From the NCBI GenBank assembly GCA_947258895.1, contig CAMYKE010000128.1, forward strand, positions 1 to 5,435: DNA of 5,435 bases, in the 5' to 3' direction. Positions 1 to 5,011 of this stretch are shown here, piece by piece (within the stretch, counting starts at the first letter, position 1; each line of letters begins with the position of its first letter). The stretch is from an uncultured Pseudomonadales bacterium (GTDB taxonomy: Bacteria > Pseudomonadota > Gammaproteobacteria > Pseudomonadales > IMCC2047). The notes under the pieces were generated by a model. The model was not told the DNA's origin and ran no database searches. It saw only the letters and a program-made list of their open reading frames with translations. The translations under genes were made by a program, and so were the position numbers.

Positions 1-90
1 TTTCCGGTTTGGGTCTCGTCCGGCTGTAGCCTGCTAACCTGCGCGACTCTATGCCGACTGTAGCCCTTTCCGGCCACAACCTGCCAATCC
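1..90. repeat. Short direct-repeat module with about 34-bp spacing, possibly continuing off the left edge
   Basis: CTGTAGCC occurs at 24-31 and 58-65, each preceded by a CCGG or CCGA tetranucleotide. AACCTGC follows at 36-42 and 78-84. TTTCCGG occurs at 1-7 and 67-73. The CTGTAGCC starts are 34 bp apart and the TTTCCGG starts are 66 bp apart, which would fit an imperfect array with a unit near 33-34 bp that is cut by the window start. Only two copies are visible and they are degenerate, so chance similarity is possible. No coding sequence is seen here. Confidence 0.3.
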
Positions 91-108
91 CGTACCATCA
101 GAGATCTT

Positions 109-114
109 TATAAG
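109..114 (+). promoter_or_regulatory. Possible -10 element (TATAAG) before the structured IS110 leader
   Basis: TATAAG lies in a short AT-rich patch just before the stem-loop-rich stretch that precedes the transposase. No convincing -35 sits 16-18 bp upstream in the linear sequence. IS110-family elements assemble a promoter across the joined right and left ends of their circular form, so a lone -10 near the left end would be expected. This is inference; the element ends were not located. Confidence 0.25.
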
Positions 115-120
115 TATTCG

Positions 121-240
121 TAGGCACTACAACTCCTCGCGACCAGCAGCAATCCGTCGAGTTATTACTTTGATAATCATTAGCCGAACTCCTCAGATCG
201 GTGGTAAAACTAGAGTTGCGAAACTTTAATAACCACCTCA
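121..240 (+). ncRNA. Candidate IS110 bridge RNA region (structured leader upstream of the transposase)
   Basis: Three stem-loops can be drawn by eye. The first pairs CGAC 140-143 with GTCG 156-159, extendable by two pairs around a two-base bulge. The second pairs 161-167 with 171-177 (AT-rich, two G.U pairs). The third is composite: GGTGGT 200-205 pairs with ACCACC 232-237 and encloses a 7-bp helix 211-217/222-228 capped by the tetraloop GCGA, a GNRA loop. IS110-group elements encode a bridge (seek) RNA in this position, with internal loops that guide target and donor recognition. The structure and position fit, but the boundaries and guide loops are not established. A downstream RNA, as in the IS1111 group, is the alternative. 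Confidence 0.45.
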
Positions 241-244
241 AATC

Positions 245-252
245 GGAGAAGG
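245..252 (+). promoter_or_regulatory. Ribosome binding site of the IS110 transposase
   Basis: GGAGAAGG precedes the ATG at 256, with 7 nt between GGAG and the start codon. It supports this start. It lies just 3' of the composite hairpin at 200-237, so the leader structure leaves the site free. Confidence 0.7.
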
Positions 253-255
253 CTA

Positions 256-1278
256 ATGACTACACCACTGTATTGCGGAATCGATTTACATTCAAATAAT
301 AGCGTCGTTTCAGTACAAGACAGGGATGGCAATCAGGTCTATGAAAAACGGTTGCCAAACGAGTTACCTTTCATTGTAAAAGCGCTGGAACCCTACAAGG
401 CAGCCCTGCAAGGCTGCGTGGTGGAATCGACTTACAATTGGTATTGGTTGGTGGATGGACTCATGGAAGCAGGACATCAGGTCCACCTTGCGAACCCGGC
501 TGCGATCGTGCAGTACAATGGGATCAAGTATACCAATGACTTTACGGATGCTCGTTTCCTGGCGCATTTACTGAGTTTGGGCATCTTGCCGACGGGGTAT
601 ATTTACCCCAAGGAAACGCGCGGTATCCGGGATGTACTGCGACGACGTTTACTGTTAGTGGAGCAGCGTGCAAGCCACCGTACCAGTTTGCAAAGCTTGC
701 TGGCGCGCCATACGGGCAAGCGGCTCAGTGAAGGACAGCTACATAAATTGGACGAGGAAGGCCTTCAGGGTCTATTACCAATCCCCTGTGCAAGCTTAAT
801 GGCCACAACCTTGTTATCGATGACTCAATCCACGACCGAATCGATTGCGCGGTTAGAGGGTGCGGTATCCGCCCATTGTATTGAGCAACCGACGTATCAG
901 CTGGTAACCGGCATCGGTGGCATAGGCAAGATATTGGGTGCCACTATTACGCTGGAAACCGGCGCTATTGAACGCTTTCCCGATGCGGGTCATTACCTGT
1001 CCTATGCACGCTGCGTCAACACGCAGAAAATCAGCAACGGGAAAAGCAAAGGGCACGCGAATCGTAAAAATGGCAATCGTTACCTGGCATTAGCGTATAT
1101 GCAGGCGGCGCACATGGCCACCATTTGGGAGCCACAGGTCAAACGTTTCTACCAGAGGAAGCAGGCCAAATCCCACATCATGGTTGCTAAGAAAGCGGTC
1201 GCGGGGAAATTAGCGAGGGCGGTATATCATATGTTGACCAAGCAGGAGCCGTTTGATGTAAAGCGGGTTTTTGGGTAG
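256..1278 (+). CDS. IS110-family transposase (DEDD recombinase)
   Basis: This 340-residue protein is full length for the family. The N-terminal RuvC-like DEDD domain shows Asp10 in CGIDLHS, Glu57 in VVESTYNW, and Asp95 and Asp98 in TNDFTDARFLA. A helical middle follows. The C-terminal Tnp_IS110 (transposase 20) region starts near 215 with VTGIGGIGK and contains RFPDAGHYLSYA, then the nucleophile-type Ser260 in KISNGKSKG and KNGNRYLALAYMQAAH. Such enzymes, guided by a bridge RNA, excise the element as a circle and insert it without the usual terminal-repeat chemistry. The ATG is supported by GGAGAAGG at 245-252. No frameshift or internal stop is seen, so it may be active. Subgroup assignment (IS110 or IS1111) was not possible. 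The product is cytoplasmic. Confidence 0.95.
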   Translation: MTTPLYCGIDLHSNNSVVSVQDRDGNQVYEKRLPNELPFIVKALEPYKAALQGCVVESTYNWYWLVDGLMEAGHQVHLANPAAIVQYNGIKYTNDFTDARFLAHLLSLGILPTGYIYPKETRGIRDVLRRRLLLVEQRASHRTSLQSLLARHTGKRLSEGQLHKLDEEGLQGLLPIPCASLMATTLLSMTQSTTESIARLEGAVSAHCIEQPTYQLVTGIGGIGKILGATITLETGAIERFPDAGHYLSYARCVNTQKISNGKSKGHANRKNGNRYLALAYMQAAHMATIWEPQVKRFYQRKQAKSHIMVAKKAVAGKLARAVYHMLTKQEPFDVKRVFG

Positions 1279-1283
1279 CGGTT

Positions 1284-1353
1284 GCGCCGTGCTGGCAGAT
1301 AAATTTGGGGTTGGCTTCGAACCAGGTTCCTCTGAATGTCGCTGGCACGGCAC
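1284..1353. repeat. Inverted repeat just downstream of the IS110 transposase
   Basis: GCCGTGC at 1286-1292 is the reverse complement of GCACGGC at 1345-1351; extending to 1284/1353 adds one pair past a single mismatch. GCTGGCA also occurs directly repeated at 1291-1297 and 1341-1347. The arms are 52 bases apart. It could belong to the right end of the element, or to a 3' structured RNA if the element is of the IS1111 type. Chance is not excluded. Confidence 0.3.
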
Positions 1354-1491
1354 ATTTAGTACACCGCATTAACACCAGGTTATTGTAAGCGCCTCGACTG
1401 TGAGCTCTGACGTGGTTGGAATCACGCAAGTGATAGCCATCTCTCTGTCCCTGGACAATTGGACACAAGTCGGGCACCGATTATTTTCTGG

Positions 1492-1505
1492 GGTAGCATG
1501 CTACC
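1492..1505. repeat. Perfect 14-bp palindrome GGTAGCATGCTACC
   Basis: The 14 bases are fully self-complementary, centred between 1498 and 1499. This is the symmetry expected of a dimeric regulator's operator or of a recombination/insertion site. No gene starts immediately beside it and no T-run follows, so it does not look like a terminator. Confidence 0.4.
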
Positions 1506-1635
1506 AGGGGCGGTAATCATCATCGAACGATGCTGGCTACCAAGGCCTTGATCCAGATGGGTGACTGTAGCGCTTCTTTACGAAGCAGCACGACGATTGA
1601 AAATTCGGACGCGAGTACAGAGCCTGGGTTAATTA

Positions 1636-1678
1636 AAAACTTTGCAGGGCGTTTGTGCTCAAGAACTTCTGCGCCCTG
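1636..1678 (-). terminator. Possible weak intrinsic terminator for the minus-strand secreted-protein gene
   Basis: CAGGGCG at 1645-1651 and CGCCCTG at 1672-1678 form a perfect 7-bp stem around a 20-base loop. Read on the minus strand, the stem is followed by CAAAG and then a run of five T (1636-1640). The loop is long and the T-run begins five bases past the stem, so it is a poor match to a classic terminator. It lies about 130 bases beyond the stop codon of the gene at 1805-2341. Confidence 0.3.
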
Positions 1679-1740
1679 TTGACAGGAGTTGGCTAATGGG
1701 CGACCCCAAATACTCCAAATACTCAATCCGGATAGCGCCG

Positions 1741-1771
1741 TTGGCAGGAACCAGAGAGAGGTTCCCGCCAA
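1741..1771 (-). repeat. Strong 12-bp hairpin 3' of the secreted-protein gene
   Basis: The arms 1741-1752 and 1760-1771 pair along their length around a 7-base loop. The one non-complementary pair on the plus strand (A1746/C1766) becomes a G.U wobble in minus-strand RNA. That bias suggests the structure works in a transcript of the minus strand, and it starts 34 bases after the stop codon of the gene ending at 1805. No U-tract follows, so it would be a 3'-end stabiliser, a Rho-dependent end or a processing site rather than a standard terminator. Confidence 0.45.
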
Positions 1772-1804
1772 TGTCGCCATACAACCCGATAAAAAGAGAA
1801 TCTG

Positions 1805-2341
1805 CTATGGAAGCTCCGGGCATTCATCTACCAAATGGCCTTTAGACAGGACCTCGGCAAGGACGAAAAATCCAGGTATGGAGACGACGGTGTAAGCCTC
1901 CAACCGTAGTTTGTGTTTTCCGTGGCCTCGCTTCACCGTACCGTTCTGCGCCAAAACCAGCCCGGCATAATCGGTTGCACTTGCGGTGTAGCGGATAGTG
2001 CCGTTCCTTTTTTTATGTTGAACCCAATCTCCCGGGAATACATTACCCTCCAGGAACAGTGGGTCAATCCAAATGCCGCTATCCACTCCATCGTCCGGGA
2101 AAAGGTCTTCCTCGAAGATATAGCAGTTCTCGAACGTATCCCCTGTTGCATTGGGCAAGCCGGGTGCAACCCAGAGATACTCGCCCTCGATTGCGAATTT
2201 GGTCCCTCCCAAACTGCGGTGGCGCTTGTGCCTGTCTCGCTCTTCCCGATCATCCCAGTTGTCGCCGGCCATGACGGGGCTCGCGAAGCCAAAGCTGATG
2301 ATCATTCCGATGATTGCGGTGAAGCAAGTTATTTTGTTCAT
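1805..2341 (-). CDS. Small secreted protein of unknown function
   Basis: The protein has 178 residues. It begins with a Sec signal peptide: Lys3, a hydrophobic core IIGMIISFGFA and a signal peptidase I site SPVMA|GD after Ala25. The mature part opens with a highly charged, histidine-containing stretch (27-43, DNWDDREERDRHKRHRS). It then becomes rich in Gly, aromatic and beta-prone residues, with cysteines at only 73 and 174, which could form one disulfide in the periplasm. No known domain is recognised. The ATG at 2341 was chosen over an upstream in-frame ATG at 2440 because it begins the signal peptide and has GGAG six bases upstream. It stands alone, with hairpins on both sides. Its function is unknown; location outside the cytoplasm is a firm inference. 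Confidence 0.75.
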   Translation of the reverse strand: MNKITCFTAIIGMIISFGFASPVMAGDNWDDREERDRHKRHRSLGGTKFAIEGEYLWVAPGLPNATGDTFENCYIFEEDLFPDDGVDSGIWIDPLFLEGNVFPGDWVQHKKRNGTIRYTASATDYAGLVLAQNGTVKRGHGKHKLRLEAYTVVSIPGFFVLAEVLSKGHLVDECPELP

Positions 2342-3024
2342 GATGCGCTCCGTTACTGATGTGAGAGTGAGGGTATATTGAACAGCTACTCCCGGCGCGA
2401 TAGTGGCGCCAGGGCACCTGGTACCCAGGTCAATTCGCACTACCTAATCAATTCAGGTGACACATCGGGACAATGCCTGTTAATTTGTTGTGTTACAGGT
2501 TCGTCTTGCTGCCTGCCAGTTCCCGATCACGTGCGAAAAAACCGGAATACGTACTGCAGTCCGTGCGCTCAGATTAGCGCGCAAAGTCACTATAGGAATC
2601 AATCTCGCGGCGGATATGGTAGGGGGAGGGGATACGCCTGGCCTTCACGATCCATGAAATCCCGCAGCGGAGCTGAGAATAAATTTCACGCATAAATCGC
2701 TCCATCCTCTTAAAAACAATGACTCACAGATGCCTTCCATCAACTAAAAGCCTAAACTGTAAAATAATCAGACACTTTTCCAAAGGCGTAATGTTACAGC
2801 AGGCAGGAATGAACTTTTCAAAGGATGGGGTAGCCCGATAGCAACTTTCAGTTGTAGAAGCAGGTTTTTGAAGTGCGCGATTGCCTCTTGTGTAATTCTG
2901 CCTTGGACAATAGAGCCAGCAGACAAGCCGGCTCAGTTTCAGCTCGAACAACAAGGTATACGTCGGCTCAAGCTAATTTACATCAAGCAATGTATGCGAC
3001 CGCGCTGCGCCCCCAATCGCGGCA
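2342..3024. other. Gene-poor, partly AT-rich interval
   Basis: No supported gene is seen. The part next to 2341 should hold the promoter of the secreted-protein gene, but no clear -35/-10 pair was found on the minus strand. Two neighbouring hairpins lie at 2394-2410 and 2416-2430. A 39-codon minus-strand frame (2574-2693) has GGAG eight bases upstream of its ATG but no recognisable content. Bases 2700-3000 are AT-rich with scattered stops in all frames, which fits degraded or foreign DNA beside the pseudogenes that follow. Confidence 0.5.
2394..2430. repeat. Two adjacent hairpins upstream of the secreted-protein gene
   Basis: GGCGC 2394-2398 pairs with GCGCC 2406-2410 around a 7-base loop. 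Six bases on, ACCTGG 2416-2421 pairs perfectly with CCAGGT 2425-2430 around TAC. They lie 53-89 bases upstream of the start at 2341 on the minus strand, in the expected promoter/5'-leader zone, so operator sites or leader RNA structure are possible. No known regulator motif was recognised. Confidence 0.35.
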
Positions 3025-3316
3025 TCACCGGCCGCCAGACTCCTGCGAGCGCTCGCAACTTGCGGTAATCCTGGCCACGTCGTCACCGCTCAGGGTTTCC
3101 CTTTTCCTCAAGTTCCGCTGCCAGCGCATCCAGAGTGGTGCGGCACCGCGTTACAATCTCCCTGGCAAGCTGTTGACCCTCCTCCACCAGCGCCTTTACT
3201 TCGGCGTCAATTGCCTGCTCCGTTACTTCACTGAAAATGCGCTCATCAACGATTTGAGCGCTGATCAAATACTGCAATTGTTGTCGTCGCCCATAGACCG
3301 GCCCAAGCACGTGCAT
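3025..3316 (-). pseudogene. ftsH: Remnant of an FtsH-like AAA protease: C-terminal end of the peptidase M41 domain
   Basis: Only the last roughly 100 residues survive. They read HVLGPVYGRR, a variable loop, then FSEVTEQAIDAEVKALVEEG, REIVTRCRTTLDALAAELEEK and, after a frameshift, ETLSGDDVARI. This order (LGP, YSEETA-x-IDEEV, helix, LDALA, LLEKETLxGxEV) is the C-terminal signature of FtsH. A single extra G in the run at 3099-3101 (minus strand GGG) moves the reading frame, so the unshifted frame stops at 3083; with one base removed it continues for 24 more residues to a stop at 3025. A TGA lies directly in front of the first Met (3316), and the AAA ATPase and HEXXH parts are absent. The gene is therefore dead. 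It lies 3' of a DegP-like remnant on the same strand. Confidence 0.7.
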
Positions 3317-3399
3317 TCAACGTTTGGATAGCGGTGACCCAAGTCTTCGAGCTGACCCAACAGTTCCCGGCCCGTTGCCGCCGCAGCGAGTTCACCAGC
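3307..3399 (-). other. Unassigned protein-like frame between the two protease remnants
   Basis: The minus-strand frame across this gap reads AGELAAAATGRELLGQLEDL followed by GHRYPNVECTC. It looks like genuine coding sequence (helix-like, ordinary codon use) and sits in a third frame relative to the flanking remnants. It is bounded upstream by a TGA at 3402-3400 and overlaps the start of the FtsH-like remnant. I do not recognise the family. It may be the lost join between the two fragments or a piece of a third gene. Confidence 0.3.
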
Positions 3400-3615
3400 T
3401 CAATACGATGTAGCGTTGCCCACTACCGGAACGAACCAGCAGCAACAGCCGTTTATCGCTGCGGTTTTCCGTGACGGCTTGACGAAACGTAGTGGCGCTG
3501 GCGATCGATTTCCGGTTCCCCGTAAAATGACATCACCGGTTCCAATACCTGCCAAGGCAGCGACCGAGCCAGGCTCGACCTCGCCAACAACAAGCCGCCC
3601 GGACCTGGATCCGCA
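3392..3615 (-). pseudogene. Remnant of a DegP/DegQ-like serine protease: last PDZ domain
   Basis: The minus strand reads GRLVVGEVEPGSVAALAGIG then TGDVIL, matching the carboxylate-binding loop and core of the C-terminal PDZ domain of HtrA-family periplasmic proteases. After a shift at 3516-3522 the adjacent frame continues NRKSIASATTFRQAV, SDKRLLLLVRSGSGQRYIVL and stops at 3392, which is the normal end of such a protein. Five bases (CGGGG) stand where two codons are expected, so one base has been deleted beside the G-run at 3518-3521. The chymotrypsin-like protease domain and the first PDZ domain are absent; beyond about 3615 the homology stops, near the bufA1 promoter. DegP and DegQ cannot be told apart from this piece. 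Confidence 0.7.
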
Positions 3616-3633
3616 TAGTTGCGGGGTGCCGAT

Positions 3634-3661
3634 GTAACCTTTTGACAGTATCGGACATCTC
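3634..3661 (+). promoter_or_regulatory. Candidate ECF-sigma promoter of the bufferin operon
   Basis: GTAACC at 3634-3639 followed by TTTTG resembles the -35 box of ECF-sigma promoters; Caulobacter SigF, which controls DUF2282 operons, recognises GTAACC-N16-CGAA. At N16 the sequence here is CATC (3656-3659), which does not match CGAA, so the -10 is uncertain. A sigma-70 reading (TTGACA 3642-3647 with GATAAT 3672-3677) has a 24-bp spacer, which is too long. The start codon lies about 85-90 bases downstream. Confidence 0.4.
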
Positions 3662-3734
3662 ATGGGTGGGCGATAATAGACGCGTCCATAATGGAGGCAG
3701 CGCGACAACGCTTGCCATTGATCGGATAACAATC

Positions 3735-3743
3735 AGGAGCAGG
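3735..3743 (+). promoter_or_regulatory. Ribosome binding site of bufA1
   Basis: AGGAGCAGG precedes the ATG at 3749; AGGAG is nine bases away. It selects this Met, which also begins a proper signal peptide. Confidence 0.65.
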
Positions 3744-3748
3744 TTTCT

Positions 3749-4117
3749 ATGAGCATCAAAACGAATATCAGCCAGGCATTACTCGCGGGCGCGTTGATTG
3801 CGGCCGCTGGCAGCACCGTGGCCAAACCCAATGACCAGTTGTCCGTCGCCGACAACGCCCCGGCAGAGGCCAAGGACAAGCTTGAGAAGTGGCTTGCCAG
3901 CGGTAAAACGCCCAGGGGGCGCAAGGACAAATGCTACGGGGTGGCGCTGGCGGGCGAGAATGACTGCAAAGCGGGCGCAGGTACCAGCTGTGAAGGCACA
4001 TCGACTGTGGATTTCCAGGGTAATGCCTGGACCTATGCACCCAAGGGCACATGTGAGTTCATCGTCACACCGGAAGGTACAGCGTCGCTGAGCGAGCTGG
4101 ATCGCAACGCGCCCTGA
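3749..4117 (+). CDS. bufA1: Bufferin precursor peptide, DUF2282 (BufA1-type RiPP)
   Basis: This 122-residue precursor starts with a Sec signal peptide (Lys4, core [12 protein letters not shown], cleavage STVA|KP after Ala25), unusual for a RiPP but standard for bufferins. The DUF2282 core has four cysteines: Cys62 in [11 protein letters not shown], Cys73 in ENDCKAG, Cys81 in [11 protein letters not shown] and Cys102 in PKGTCEFI. In characterised bufferins the MNIO enzyme converts core cysteines to thiooxazoles and the exported product binds copper. The linker 26-58 is charged, and a tail of about 20 residues (103-122, ending ELDRNAP) follows the last cysteine. The modifying enzyme lies 27 bases downstream and its partner follows, so this is the first gene of the operon. 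The role in metal stress is inferred from the family. Confidence 0.92.
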   Translation: MSIKTNISQALLAGALIAAAGSTVAKPNDQLSVADNAPAEAKDKLEKWLASGKTPRGRKDKCYGVALAGENDCKAGAGTSCEGTSTVDFQGNAWTYAPKGTCEFIVTPEGTASLSELDRNAP

Positions 4118-4118
4118 C

Positions 4119-4138
4119 GCAGCCACGGAGAAGGCTGC
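4119..4138 (+). promoter_or_regulatory. Intercistronic hairpin with the bufB Shine-Dalgarno in its loop
   Basis: GCAGCC 4119-4124 pairs perfectly with GGCTGC 4133-4138, leaving an 8-base loop ACGGAGAA that carries the GGAG (4127-4130) used by bufB. The hairpin begins one base after the bufA1 stop codon, and the ATG of bufB is at 4145. No U-tract follows, so it is not an intrinsic terminator. It could lower bufB translation or protect the upstream bufA1 message, either of which would yield more precursor than enzyme; that effect is inference. Confidence 0.5.
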
Positions 4139-4144
4139 AGACAA

Positions 4145-5011
4145 ATGGATGGCAAGGCGGCGGCCTTTATCCCGAACCGGGCGGGCGTGGGCCTCAAGCC
4201 GGAGCATTGCGAGCAGGCTCTCGCGTGCGTCACGGATGGCTTGTGGTTTGAGGTCCATACCGAGAATTATTTCGTCGCCGGCGGACCCCGGATGGAGCAG
4301 CTCACCGCGATTCGCGAGCAGCGTCCCCTCAGTTTTCACGGAGTAGGGGCCTCCCTGGGAGGCCCTCAACCCCCGGATGCCGGGCATCTGGCACGGGTAG
4401 CGGCGCTGGTCGAGCGCTATGAGCCGGGGCTGGTATCCGAGCACGCGGTATGGTCTCGATTCGGCGCGACCTACTACGCCGACCTGCTGCCGCTGCCAAG
4501 GACCCGGGACGCGCTGCAACGGCTGGTAGACGGGGTTGAACTCTACCAGGCTACGCTGGGTCGCACCATCCTGCTGGAAAACCCCACCAATTACCTGCCC
4601 TTTATCAGCGAGATGGACGAACCGGAGTTTCTCCTCGAAGTGGCGCGGCAAACCGGCTGCGGCTTGTTGCTGGATGTGAACAATCTCTACCTGAGCGCCC
4701 ACAACTGTAACCTGGATGCACGTGCGTATATCCGCGCCCTGCCGCCCGGCGTGGTGGGCGAGATTCACGTTGCCGGATATGACCCGGATCCGAATTTTGG
4801 CGCTCAATTGCTCATCGACAGCCACGCGGCGCCGGTCAGCGAGCCGGTATGGGAATTACTGGAGTTTGCGCTGCGGCAGCTCGGCCCGACCCCGGTATTG
4901 CTGGAGCGCGACGCGAACCTGCCACCCTTTGGACAACTGCTGGAGGAGCGCAACGTTGCCGACAGCCTGGCTGCCGGGGCCGGAACGGAGCGGAAGCATG
5001 GCCACGCTTAA
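4145..5011 (+). CDS. bufB: Bufferin-modifying multinuclear non-heme iron oxygenase (MNIO, DUF692)
   Basis: The protein has 288 residues, a normal length for DUF692, and folds as a TIM barrel with an iron cluster. Family motifs appear in order: GVGLKPEH (14-21), WFEVHTENYF (34-43), SFHGVGASLGG (63-73), VSEHAVWS (97-104), LLENPTNYL (143-151), LLLDVNNLYLSAHN (174-187), GEIHVAGY (205-212), IDSHAAPVSEPVW (224-236) and LLERDANLP (252-260). Likely iron ligands by analogy with MbnB-type enzymes are His65, His100, Glu145, Asp177, His208, Asp225, His227 and Glu254; all are present. Such enzymes use O2 to oxidise cysteines of the precursor in the cytoplasm before export. The gene follows bufA1 after 27 bases, and its end overlaps bufC by 14 bp, so translation of the two is probably coupled. 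Confidence 0.95.
   Translation: MDGKAAAFIPNRAGVGLKPEHCEQALACVTDGLWFEVHTENYFVAGGPRMEQLTAIREQRPLSFHGVGASLGGPQPPDAGHLARVAALVERYEPGLVSEHAVWSRFGATYYADLLPLPRTRDALQRLVDGVELYQATLGRTILLENPTNYLPFISEMDEPEFLLEVARQTGCGLLLDVNNLYLSAHNCNLDARAYIRALPPGVVGEIHVAGYDPDPNFGAQLLIDSHAAPVSEPVWELLEFALRQLGPTPVLLERDANLPPFGQLLEERNVADSLAAGAGTERKHGHA

Larger units (their letters stand above)
1279..1804. other. Gene-free interval right of the IS110 transposase
   Basis: No convincing coding sequence is seen on either strand; the short open frames lack signal peptides, recognisable domains and good ribosome sites. The interval should contain the right end of the IS110 element, but no boundary could be fixed. It holds a long-range inverted repeat (1284-1292 with 1345-1353, one mismatch), a perfect 14-bp palindrome (1492-1505), a small hairpin GCTTC/GAAGC (1572-1586), a possible terminator on the minus strand (1636-1678) and a strong 12-bp hairpin (1741-1771). 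Confidence 0.55.

Noticed and set aside
1309..1330. TTCGAAC resembling a tRNA T-loop
   Set aside because: The flanking bases do not form a 5-bp T-stem, and no acceptor, anticodon or D arm could be found.
1187..1477. Minus-strand open frame of 96 codons overlapping the end of the IS110 transposase
   Set aside because: It runs antisense into the transposase, has no good ribosome site and no recognisable domain; the overlap accounts for much of its length.
1685..1699. Similarity of GGAGTTGGCTAATG here to GGAGAAGGCTAATG at the transposase start
   Set aside because: The match covers one short stretch and ends at once on both sides; the following 49-codon frame has no resemblance to the transposase.
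1520..1780. Minus-strand 86-codon frame with a hydrophobic start (AGTSLWF-like, recalling some transporters)
   Set aside because: The resemblance covers only a few residues, the rest looks random, and it contains the hairpins at 1741-1771 and 1645-1678. No good ribosome site precedes the Met.
1913..2359. Plus-strand 148-codon frame antisense to the secreted protein
   Set aside because: The minus-strand frame has a signal peptide, a cleavage site and a ribosome site; this one has none and is a shadow.
2574..2693. Minus-strand 39-residue frame with GGAG eight bases before its ATG
   Set aside because: The ribosome site is plausible but the peptide has no recognisable feature and no supporting neighbour; a short frame like this is likely by chance.
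2378..2695. Plus-strand 105-codon frame starting at TTG
   Set aside because: The composition is odd (many Ser, Arg, Cys), there is no domain, and it crosses the hairpins at 2394-2430.
3642..3677. Sigma-70 promoter TTGACA...GATAAT upstream of bufA1
   Set aside because: The spacer is 24 bp, well outside the usual 16-19 bp, though the -10-like element could still contribute.
3779..4825. Long minus-strand frame (348 codons) antisense to bufA1 and bufB
   Set aside because: It is a high-GC shadow of two genes with strong family motifs on the plus strand and has no recognisable content.
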